Of a stretch of DNA of 64,000 nucleotides, positions 1 through 17,600 are shown one piece after another. Position numbers and translations under genes: made by a program. Numbering within the stretch: position 1 is the stretch's first letter; each line of letters opens with the position of its first letter. The notes under the pieces were generated by a model. The model was not told where the DNA came from and did not search any database. It worked only from the letters and a program-made list of their open reading frames with translations. The stretch covers positions 56,554,280-56,618,279 of the forward strand of contig NC_079219.1 of the NCBI RefSeq assembly GCF_029633865.1. The letters are read 5' to 3'. The DNA is from Lampris incognitus. Its lineage: Eukaryota; Chordata; Actinopteri; Lampriformes; Lampridae.

Positions 1-38
1 CGTTGCTAAATTGCCCTCTCCCTCTTTTCTTCCCGCAG

Positions 39-907
39 GCTCTGAGGGTATCGATGGAGGAACAGAGACAGAGACAGGAGGATGAGGCTCGCAGGGCCGC
101 TGTCGTGTCGGCTGCTGAGGCTGGGGTTCCCTCTCCTACGACAGATGGTGAGAATCTCTGCATTTTCTTACCATACATACCAACTTCCTTTCTTCACTTT
201 ATGCACAATGGACGGATATATCACAATAAGTAAATTGACCCATCTTGCTATCTCCATTCGTTGTTTTTCTTTTTCTTTTTTTCCACTTGCAGAGTCTGAG
301 GATGCCCTGTTAAAGATGGCCACCCCCCAGGTGGCCACAGCCACGCCTGCTCTGCCTGACTTCAGCCGCATGACAGAGGATGAACAAATAGCCTACGCTC
401 TGCAGATGTCCATGCAGGGTGCAGGGGGAGGTTGGAGAGCGATACCTATTTTGACTTTTTTTATTCTGACCACAATCTGTAGCAAATCAAGAAGACATTC
501 ATACGCACCTATTTCACTATGCTTCACATGCTTTTCTCACACATTTTGTTCTGATTGTCCCCGGCAGAGTTTGAAGGTGAGGAAATGGACACAGGTGCTG
601 ACATAGACTCCGGTGAGGCTAAGGTAAGGAGAAACTACAAGTTCTTATTTGTTATTGTAGGGAACCCAGTCAACGGACTCGTCAGTAGTTTACTGATGAG
701 AAATGCACTAACTACATCATCGTCAAATGTGTTTAGGATGAGGAGGACTATGACGTCATGCAGGATCCGGAGTTCCTACAGAGTGTCTTGGAGAACCTCC
801 CTGGAGTTGACCCCAACAATGAGGCCATCCGCAATGCTATGGGTTCTCTGGCCTCCCAGACAGGCTCAAAACCTGAGGCCAAGAAGGATGAGGAAAAGAA
901 GAAGTAA
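39..907 (+). CDS. psmd4: 26S proteasome non-ATPase regulatory subunit 4 (Rpn10/S5a), C-terminal part
   Basis: Ubiquitin receptor of the 19S proteasome cap, acting in cytosol and nucleus; its ubiquitin-interacting motifs (UIMs) bind polyubiquitin chains. Only the last exons lie in the window: 39-147, 293-418, 568-623 and 737-907 (TAA at 905-907). Each has AG/GT borders and matching phases. Exon 1 here starts [13 protein letters not shown], the end of UIM1. The second exon carries [16 protein letters not shown], which is UIM2. The last exon has the conserved [20 protein letters not shown] segment and a Lys/Glu-rich tail ending KKDEEKKK, as in vertebrate PSMD4. The N-terminal VWA domain is upstream of base 1. 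Nothing looks broken. znf687 follows about 1.6 kb downstream on the same strand, an adjacency close to that in human 1q21. Which fish paralogue (a or b) this is cannot be told. Confidence 0.96.
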
Positions 908-936
908 ACATCCAAAGAGTGGAACGCAGCACATAC

Positions 937-942
937 AATAAA
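937..942 (+). other. psmd4 polyadenylation signal
   Basis: AATAAA lies 30 bases after the psmd4 stop codon, a usual distance for a short 3' UTR. The inverted-repeat element that follows begins only a few bases later, so it sits at or just beyond the cleavage site. Confidence 0.7.
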
Positions 943-946
943 GGAC

Positions 947-1317
947 TAAGGCCCAATTTATACTCCAAATGTCGGCTAGGAGACAGACGTCTCTCCACAA
1001 TGTTGACGTCACGAGAGACAGTTTTTGTGTCTCCCAGGGCCGTCGTGTACACGACACATTTTCTTATGTCGCAGACTCGCGCGCATTATGTCGCTTAGCT
1101 GTGATTGGACAGTTGGATTGAAGGGACGAGGTGTTCCGAGCGTTGCCATGGTTTTGCTTGAGAGCGTTGTTTTCTCGCTACTGTTTACAGCACAGCGCGT
1201 GACGCGAAACGTCTCCATAGATACCAGGGGACAGTCAGCGCGACAAGCATCAATGCAACAACTCGAGAGACACTTTTTCGTCTGCCGGGAGACATTTGGA
1301 GCATAAATCGGGCTTAA
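947..1317. mobile_element. Short TIR element (MITE), PIF/Harbinger-like target site
   Basis: The ends are inverted copies: GGCCCAATTTATACTCC at 950 and, on the other strand, AGCCCGATTTATGCTCC ending at 1314, each followed by AAATGTC. TAA flanks both sides (947-949 and 1315-1317), which would fit a TWA target duplication as made by PIF/Harbinger transposases. The interior is about 320 bp, rich in CG and ACGTC motifs, with no transposase. The superfamily is inferred from the target site alone. Confidence 0.7.
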
Positions 1318-1749
1318 CGATAAACGACTCAGAAATGCACTGTATGGCTTGTTAAAAGTTTTGCTGCCCTACACCCAAGGCACCCTGCTATTCACCTGAT
1401 GATGATAACGGAACCTTTCAGATGGCCGTGTATAACAGCTGTAACCTTATGACCTCTACCCTTTTGAATTTCCATTGAGGCTGATGTTGGTTTTTTTTTT
1501 TTGCTCACTTCTCTTTGTTTCATCAGTTTGTTGACTTTCACTTATCTACCCAGAAACACTGGGCGGATGATATTATCCTTAATAAATCTGAATATTACAC
1601 AGTGGCACTTGGTGGAGTCTCAGAAATGTTGCCCCTGTGGGGGCCTAATTGTTGATCCTTTCCAGTCACATGGCTCCAAAATAACTTTAGAAGCAAGTTA
1701 GGGGTTCTTCAAGTTGCATCGAAATCATTCAGCTGTCAAGTGCATTTTA
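1318..1749. other. Intergenic spacer, nothing recognised
   Basis: AT-richer sequence between psmd4 and the znf687 promoter. I see no exon, RNA gene or clear repeat here. Confidence 0.5.
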
Positions 1750-2507
1750 CTACACACACAGGCGGTGGCCGGAAGTCCCAGGACGCGGCCTCGAACTTGG
1801 GAGCTATTGCGCAGGGACCGCAGCCTCACGCGCAGCGCGACAGGGGCGCGCGTGGTTCTCGGCAGGAACTACGTCACGGCTCGACGTAAAACGCGACGCG
1901 TGGTGACGACAAACTCCTGCGTCGGAAAATCAACCCGGGCGCTCCGGCGGGTCGACGGAAACAAGGTGGCGCTTCGCTGAACGCAGCGGCCGGTGTGAGA
2001 GACAGACCGCGGTTCGAATCGCGTCAGCCGAGCGCGGCGCGGATTTGGCCGTTTTGCTCACTCGGGTAAACGGACGCGACGACGAGCCGCCTTGGAGGTG
2101 GCCCGGCTAACGTTAGCCGGGCCAAGCTAACTAGCGCGCTAGCCGTTAGCAAAGATGTCCCTGCTGCGTCAACGTGTCAACGGAGTTGGACGTGAGATGC
2201 CGTTTGCCGACGTTAGCTTACTCTGATTACTTTGTTTGGTTGTTGTTGTTTTGTTGCCCGCTTCTGGTTGTGCCCAGGTTACGTGTGGAGCAGATAGTTA
2301 CCCGCCTTGTCCACCTGGGGTGTCTAGTTAAGCGGAATGGAGCACTTGGCGAGCCCGTCGGAGGGGAGCTGAGCTTTGCTAACGTTAACTCCGGCCTCAC
2401 GATGCTGCGATGCGGCGTTAGCTTGGCGGTTTGTTCCCTGGCCTCCGTTTTCACCTAGCAACTTCGGCGAGCCTGTGTCCCCTCGGGTTTTGACCCTTTT
2501 GCCGGGA
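1750..2507 (+). promoter_or_regulatory. znf687: CpG-rich promoter and 5' UTR region of znf687
   Basis: GC- and CpG-dense block directly upstream of the znf687 ATG at 2508, contrasting with the AT-rich spacer before it. This is the usual form of a vertebrate CpG-island promoter. No TATA box is evident. A possible intron end (CACCTAG at about 2452-2458) precedes the coding exon, so a non-coding first exon probably lies somewhere in 1980-2290. The transcription start cannot be placed from sequence alone. Confidence 0.5.
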
Positions 2508-10405
<7,898 letters not shown>

Positions 10406-10549
10406 AAAAGGGGGGAAGGTAGAGAAGTCGGTAGAGGCCGGTAAGAGAGTAGATTGAAAGTGCCTGAAAATAGTGCATTATGTATTACGTTAGCCAAAGA
10501 TTTGTCTTTATGCATGCTTAATAATCCAGGTGAGAAAGTCACAGAAAGG

Positions 10550-11634
10550 TGAATCGGCTCATCTGGCCACAACGTTTAGTGGGAGAAACGTCTCAACACT
10601 CCTCCAAGTGACCTCGTCAGTCTCCACTGACTGCCAGTCTCCCCCAGCCTTATAAACAGCACAGTTGCATAATGACCAAAACCAACGATTGGTTTCATAT
10701 GGAAGTAGTCGTTACCACCAACTAGTTTCAGTGGCCATGTGTACTATTCACAGACGATTGGGGAATAGTGACACCAAGCTGACAACGGAATGGGAGGAAT
10801 CCCACATTAAACAGGCCCTGGTTAAGTGTGGTTATCCTAACTGGGTGTTTGTCAAAGCCAGGAAGACCCCAAACAGTGCACCAACCAATCGAAGTGGGGA
10901 GAAGGACAACAGCTGCCTAAGCGTAAACCAGTGGTGAGTCCATATGTGGCGGGAGTTTTCGGAACAGTTGAGATGCAGATTTGCCAAACACCGTGCCTGA
11001 GTTGCTTTCAAACCCAAAACACACTGCGCCAGAAATTGGTGCACCGCAAGGATCGGGTCCCTCGGCACAAACAGAGCCATATAATGTACACTGCTAAGTG
11101 CCGGGAGGATTGCCGTGACTTGTACATCGGGGAAACCAAACAGACACGGTCCAAGAGGACGGCACAACACAAGAGCTAAGACGTCAGACCAGGACTCCAC
11201 AGTCTACACCACCTACAGACCAGGACTCCACAGTCTACACCATCTACAGGCCAGTGGCCACTCATTCAAGGATGAGGATGTGCACATCCTTGATAGGGAG
11301 GAACGCTGGTTTGATCGGGGAGTCAAAGAGACCATCTATGTGAGGAGGGAACGACCATCCCTGAACCGGGGGAGAGACTACATCTGTCGCCATCTTACAG
11401 TGCTGTGATTGGAACGATTCCCCAACCCTCTGTGAATAGTACACATGGCCATTGTAAGTCTAGTTGGTGGTCACGCCCATCTGCTTATGAAACCGATCGC
11501 TGGTTTCGGTCGTTATGCGACTTAGCTGTTGATCAGGGTGGGGGTACCTGCAGTCAGCTGAGACTGACGAGGTCACTTGGACGAGCGATGAAACGTTTCT
11601 CCCACTAAACTTCGTGTCCAGATGAGCTGATTAA
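10550..11634 (+). mobile_element. Penelope-like retroelement, 3' fragment with GIY-YIG endonuclease
   Basis: The plus strand encodes the C-terminal part of a Penelope-like protein: VSPYVAGVFGTVE, CFQTQNTLRQKLVHRKDRVP, CREDCRDLYIGETKQT (the GIY-YIG-type core) and HSFKDEDVHILDREERWFDR. The coding part is decayed and lacks its reverse transcriptase. Both ends carry an inverted repeat (about 10550-10592 versus 11587-11634, sharing GTTTAGTGGGAGAAACG), comparable to the pseudo-LTRs this class is known for. It lies in the 3' flank of znf687. Confidence 0.82.
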
Positions 11635-12344
11635 CCTTTCTGTGGTAGCCAAAGATTGCTACGACAGATTTTTTTATACAGATTGTGAAACAATCAAATG
11701 TCATTCGCTTTACGCCGGCGGAAATGAGCCTCGTGCTTCATCTTATTCCGGCACTCAGGATCTAGTAGTGATTTTCTGTAGTCGGTGATATGATACTAAT
11801 GAGATTACGTGTGCTACTTGACACTTGGTGAGCGTTGAGGCCGGTTTACTGCGCTGACTATGTTTGTACACTTCTGTGCCAGGAGAATGTGACGACCAGA
11901 GGACTACTGTGAGACGTTTGTCTGCTGTTGTGACTAGATGTTGACGGACAGCAGTAGAATGTGACCTTGTTTAGTTTGACTATCTGTTCCTACTGAAGAC
12001 TTCCTTGATAAATTGATGCCAATTCAGGTTTCTGCAAACTACTTTATGATGCGTTACCTTTAATAGATTTTAGTTTAAAGTTTATCTGCAGATGTGTTCT
12101 TCCTCTGAACGAGAAAGGAAGGCAAAACAACAAAACATGTGCTAGTGATATGTGGTTTGTTGGGCCTGCGTTTGTCTGAATCCTCCGTATATGGCTGTAA
12201 GCAAAAGATCTGTATTTGTGTGATTACTTTTATTGCTAGTGCCTACCGTACATTACACTGCGCTAACCTCCATGTTTCGACTGCCAGTTTGTCTTTGCCG
12301 TTTATTTTTCAGGGATCGCTCGAAAAGCATCTTGACACCTCATC
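11635..12344. other. Intergenic or long 3' UTR, nothing recognised
   Basis: AT-rich sequence without exon-like or repeat-like signals that I recognise. It may belong to a long znf687 3' UTR. Confidence 0.4.
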
Positions 12345-12601
12345 TTGATTAGCGCTGTCGCCTCACAGCAAGAAGGTCCATGTCTGCCGTGGGTTTTCTC
12401 CGGGTGCTCTGGTTTCCCCCACCATCAAAAAGACATGCATGTTAGGGTTAGTACTGCTGTCTGTGCCCCTGACTGAGGCATGGCAGGATGAACTGGACTT
12501 GGTCCCCAGGTGCTGCCCGGCAGCTGCCCACCGCTCCTAGCTACACAGCTAGGATGGGTTAAATGCAGAGAGGAATTTCCCTCTGGGGATCAATAGAGTA
12601 T
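12345..12601 (+). mobile_element. SINE-C (tRNA-derived)
   Basis: The head (TTAGCGCTGTCGCCTCACAG) resembles SINE-A, but the body differs: GGCAGGATGAACTGGACTTG, GCAGCTGCCCACCGCTCC and GGGTTAAATGCAGAGAGGAA. It ends GGGATCAATAGAGTAT. A SINE-A copy was later inserted into its 3' end. The fuller copy is at 52755-53080. Confidence 0.75.
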
Positions 12602-12721
12602 CCATTATCCAAACCGCTTATCCTGCTCTCAGGGTCACGGGGATGCTGGAGCCTATCCCAGCAGTCATTGGGCGGCAAGCGGGGAGACACCCTGGACAGG
12701 CCGCCAGGCCATCACACAGGG

Positions 12722-12768
<47 letters not shown>

Positions 12769-12936
12769 GGGCAATTTAGTATGGCCGATTCACCTGACCT
12801 ACATGTCTTTGGATTGTGGGAGGAAACCGGAGCACCTTGAGGAAACCCACGCAAGGTTGGACTACCCTGGGGCTCGAACCCAGGACCTTTTTGCTGTGAG
12901 GCGACCACGCTAACCACTGCACCACTGTGCCACCCT
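12602..12936 (-). mobile_element. SINE-A (DANA/Mermaid-like) inserted in SINE-C
   Basis: Family signature on the minus strand: tRNA-like head with B-box GGTTCGAGCCCC, then a GTGTGGAGTTTGCATG block (missing in this copy), GGTGAATCGGCCATACTAAA, an internal (TG)n, and a tail of TGGATAATGG. The 11-bp target duplication CAATAGAGTAT lies at 12591-12601 and 12937-12947, inside the 3' end of a SINE-C. Confidence 0.88.
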
Positions 12937-12947
12937 CAATAGAGTAT

Positions 12948-13181
12948 ATCAAACTAAAAAATATATATATACAGTTTATTATATGAAGTAATGGGAGGCT
13001 CCAGCATGGCTAAATAACAGGGTCGGGATAGTCTGGAATACGTTACTGACTCTAGTGATGGAGCCATGCTCTGTGGAGATACCAACCCAACACCTGACAC
13101 AAGCTCTGGTACCGAAGCAACAGAAACTGTGAGGCAGCGAAGTCATGCTTTTCATCAGTTAGTGTACGGTAAACACTGGTG

Positions 13182-13216
<35 letters not shown>

Positions 13217-13920
13217 TAATTTCTCAGGAAATCATTACATGCTTCAACAGACACCTCTGTTTAACTCGGTCTTCTATATTTTTGCATTGACATTATTCTT
13301 TCCAATCAATTGCTCACAAAAATATGAATAAAAAAAGGCACATGTTTCAATTGCTTGCTCTTATACTTATTTTTCTTACTGCTATTGAATATTCAAGAGT
13401 CGTGTTCAGAGTTGACAGACGGTAAATGTGGGAGTCATCTTTATTGAGCTTCACCGTTTGTCATTTTCCATCTCGTCAATATCCAACATCCATCTCATGA
13501 GGTGTCAGGACATCAGAGACCGACATAATTAAATTTTCTTTTCCATTCTGATGCAATAAATGCCTTATCTTAAATATATATATATATATATAGATAGATA
13601 GATAGACATCGGTAGGTCTTTAAAGTGTTGTTAAACACTATTTGTTGTGTGGGATACGCTCTTGTCAGTATGATGACTTCTGGCAAAACTACTCGCCGGT
13701 TTCATTTTGATTATATAATCTGTATATTTTGCTGTAAAAACTACAAGGCCGCACCACTGCAGTCAACTATTTGAATGCTTGACCAGATAAACCCAGACAG
13801 TGTGATATAAACATGTCTTGCTATGTGCAATTCCATCTGAACCCTAATGTCCACTGTTCAGCTATGTGACTAATGACTCAGTCATGACAAATTATTTCAG
13901 ATGGAGAATATTTGGGCATG
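12948..13920. other. Convergent 3' flank of znf687 and the mesothelin-like gene
   Basis: AT-rich. It contains AATAAA on the plus strand at 13327-13332 and 13555-13560, a short (TG)n near 13187-13215, and TATA/GATA runs near 13573-13605. No coding sequence is seen. Confidence 0.45.
13440..13445 (-). other. Candidate polyadenylation signal of the mesothelin-like gene
   Basis: On the minus strand the context reads CAATAAAGATGAC, a strong-looking signal about 1.25 kb past the stop codon at 14699. The 3' UTR would then include two SINE-A insertions. Confidence 0.45.
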
Positions 13921-13999
13921 TTTCCATCCATTCATCATCCAAATGGCTGATGCTGTTCTCAGGGTCGCGGGGATGCTGGAGCCTATCCCAGCAGTCATT
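13921..13999 (-). mobile_element. SINE-A 3' fragment
   Basis: Only the tail part is present (GGATGCTGGAGCCTATCCCA read on the plus strand). It sits between two copies of GAGAATATTTGGGCA, the sequence that also borders the next SINE-A. Confidence 0.75.
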
Positions 14000-14013
14000 T
14001 GAGAATATTTGGG

Positions 14014-14228
14014 CAGTACGGTGGCGCAGGGGTTAGCACAGTCGCCTCACAGCAGGAAGGTCCTGGGTTCGAGCCCCAGGGTAGTCCAACCTTGGGGGTC
14101 GTCCCGGGTCGTCCTCTGTGTGGAGTTTGCATTTTCTCCACGTGTCTGCGTGGGTTTCCTCCGGGGGCTCCGGTTTCCTCCCTCAGTCCAACATGTAGGT
14201 CAGGTGGATCGGCCGTGCTAAATTGTCC

Positions 14229-14265
<37 letters not shown>

Positions 14266-14393
14266 GGGGGGGGGCCCTGTGATGGCCTGGTGGCCTGTTC
14301 AGGGTGTCTCCCCGCCTGCCACCTAACAACTGCATGGATAGGCTCCAGCGACCCCGAGAGCAGGGTAAGTGGTTGGGATAATGGATGGGGAAT
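14014..14393 (+). mobile_element. SINE-A, near full length
   Basis: The head GCAGTACGGTGGCGCAGG, B-box GGGTTCGAGCCCC, an internal (GT)n plus G-run at 14233-14273, and the tail GATAATGGATGG are all present. GAATATTTG occurs on both sides (about 14003 and 14390) as a probable target duplication. Confidence 0.88.
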
Positions 14394-14698
14394 ATTTGAT
14401 GCATAGTTTGCTGAGGATCTTTTGGGCGCCAGTGCATGAATGACAAAACCAACAGCACAACAAATGTGTGTCTTTGAATACACTAATCTGGGCTGTGCGT
14501 GTGTGTGTGTGTGTGAGGGGGTACCTTTCAGGGACCGATGCTGGTATTGTCATATTGTCAGATGTTACAGAAAAGTCAAAATATTACACATAGCATCTTT
14601 AAGACGACATTAATGATTATAGGTAATGAAATTAAAAGTACTCCAAAGTGATGGCGAATCTATACGGAGCTCCCCAGATATACAGCAGGGCTTCGTCT

Positions 14699-17600
14699 TC
14701 ACAGCAACAAAAAGCCCAGGAAGAGGAAGAGGAGGGGCTTCATGAAGGCCGCTATTCCCTCGATGCTCAGCGATGGAGCACCTGGAGGCGAGGGAGAGAG
14801 AGAGAGAAAAAAGTTCTTGCGTCTGTGTACTGAGTAAGTGATCTTACTGGGCAGAAGATGAGAACCTGGGGGGCAGAGGTGTGGACTCGAGTCAGACTCA
14901 AGTTACAAATTTGTTGACTTTTAGACTTGACAAAACTGAAAAAGACTTGCAACTCAGCTTGGACACCAATGACTCATGACTTGTCTTGGACTTGAACCCT
15001 TTTGACTTGGAAGACTTGTTGCCTTCTCCAAGCCCAAAGATGAAATGCTTTTAAAACGTGTGCAGCCAAGCAACTCTTCATAAATTGAATGCCGTTTCAG
15101 AATTTTACCAACAAATTAATAGTTAATATAACTTTACACTGATCACACACGCTTTTAAAATCTGTGTTATTACGGATTGATTGTACGTCTGTAATTATGG
15201 GAATGAAGAGTGCATAATGACTTGTTTAGGACTTGAAATTCAAAGTTGAAGACTTGGGACTTAATTTGTGACTTGAGTGCCAAGAGTTAATTAAGACTTA
15301 CTTGTGACTTGTAAAACAAGGACCTGGTCCCATCTCTACTGCGGGTCTCATTCACAAAAAAAGTTCTTTATTGATTCTGTTATTTGATTGTGTCAGTGAG
15401 GGAGATAGATGCTGTAGATCGATACAGACAGACAGATACAGACAGACAGACAGACAGGCGGGTGACAAATTAAAGGAAAAGCCAACATAAAGTGTCTTAG
15501 TAAGGTGTTGGGCCACCACGAGCCTCCAGAACAGCTTCCATGCTCCTTGTCATAGATTCTGCAAGTCTCTGAACTCTACTGGAGGGATGGACACCATTCT
15601 TCCAGAAGATATTCCCTCATTTGGTGTTTGGATGGTGGTGGTGGAGAGTGCTGTCTAACACGTCAGTCCAAAATCTCCCATAGGTGTTCAACTGGCTGGA
15701 GAGCTGGTGACTGTGAAGGCCATAGCATATGATTTACATCATTCTCATCCTCATCAAACCGTTCAGTGACCCCTCGTGCCCTCTGGGTGGGGGCATTGTC
15801 ATCCTGGAAGAGACTGCTCCCATCAGGATAGAGATGTTTCATCATGGGATGAAGGTGATCACTCAGAATAACTTTGTGTTGATTGGAAGTGACCCTTCCC
15901 TCTGAGGAGACAAGTAGACCCAAACCGTGCCAAGAAAATGCCCCCCACAGCATAACAGAGCCCCTGGACCCCCCCCCCACTGTAGGGGTCAAGCGTTCAG
16001 GTTTTTCCTTTTCCTTTAATTTGTCACCTATCTATACATTGATAGATACATAGAGAGATTTCATCAGTCATAACCTAAGATGGGTTTGGGCTACAAGCGT
16101 TAAAGTGACGTGTAAAAGTCTTATAAGGGAGGCTGGCTGTCTGCCATTTAGTGGATGCAGTTGGTGTTCATGTTCCCTACCGGAGTTTTGGGGCTGAGGG
16201 ACAACTGTGGGAGATGGCTCAACACGAGCCCCGACTTCAGCTTTGCTGAGAGACGCCAGTTTCTCCTCTCGGAGCCCTGCCCGCTGGTCAGCGGTCACCA
16301 TGGCGGCGTTGTCGGGACCGAGAGCCTCCAGCTGGCTGACTGAGAGGGCCTGATGGGGAATGGGCCAGGTGAATGCACATGTGGATCAAACTGAGAGAGT
16401 ATGCTAACGCTATCTTTTCAAATACTAGCACTATTTTTTATTCATTACATATTAATCCGAATTTTTAACTTAACAAGATAATCAAACTTGTGTCTACAGT
16501 TGAATTTACTGAAGCTCTCGGAAAAAATGTGGTTCGTAGATGTATCCCCAGTGAGCAAACCCACAAAGTAAAATTCCTGGTATGGGAAAACTATTAAATG
16601 GTTACACTGACGGAGGGAGGGGAGGTTAGAATGAGGGCTAAGGTTAGCCGGAGAGAAGGAAAGAGAGAGACAGGGAGGAGAGAGGGAGAGAAAGGTTACT
16701 CACAACGAAGTTATCAGGGGGTATGAGTGGTATGCTGTTCTCGCTGAGGAATGAAAAGACGGATGGCTTCAGAGACGTCAGCTCAGTTTCGTCCAGACCC
16801 GCTGAGGGGAAACAGAACAGTTATCTACCATCCATCACTGAGCAACTGCAGGAATGACATGTGGTGTCAGAGTAACACTGCAAGATGGAAGGCCACTGAT
16901 CTCCAGCAGGCCAAGCATTTGGACTCCTGAACTGAACCAGCTGTTCTGCCGCGAGGCAAGAGGGCATGGAAAAAATACGTAGGAGAGTTAAACGTTTTTT
17001 TATGGGGATCAACTGGAAAGACATGAAGCTGTGACAGTGATAAAGCCAGTAGTGAGCTGGAGCTGTAGAACTCCATTAGTTTTCCAACATGGAAAACAGG
17101 AGTGTGTTGTAGAGAAGAGCGTGTCTAACCTATGATGTTGCCCAGGGTGCAGACCTCCACCTCCGTCCAGGTCCCGGGCTCTCCGAACTCCGTCACAGCG
17201 TGCTTCTTAAATTGCTTCATCATCAGCGGGGGACACTGGATTTCACCCAGTGAGTCGACTGCCTCCCTGTGATACACACACACACACACACACACACACA
17301 CGAAGCAGCATATTCATTTGATTGTGTTTAAGATGATGTAATGCAATAACCATGTAGTCTACATTTCAACAGGGGGGTGGGGGGGGGCTATGTTGGGATT
17401 TCAACATGGGGGGGTATGTTGGGATTTTAAAGATTCTCAAAACTAATTTCCTGCAATTTCAAGATAATTCATGAAACAATGAAATTTCTATAAGTATGAG
17501 TGGATATACATTTTAATGAACACAGGTCCACAGGTAATACCCCCCCCTTTTTTTTTTCCTCCCCAATTTGATCTAGCCAATCACCCCACTCTTCCGAGCC

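Noticed and set aside
1025-1306. 93-aa ORF between psmd4 and znf687
   Set aside because: It lies entirely within the TIR element and has no splice or conservation support.
1980-2040. Possible tRNA-like GGTTCGAATCGCG in the znf687 promoter
   Set aside because: No matching acceptor stem or A-box; the motif is a chance B-box in CpG-rich DNA.
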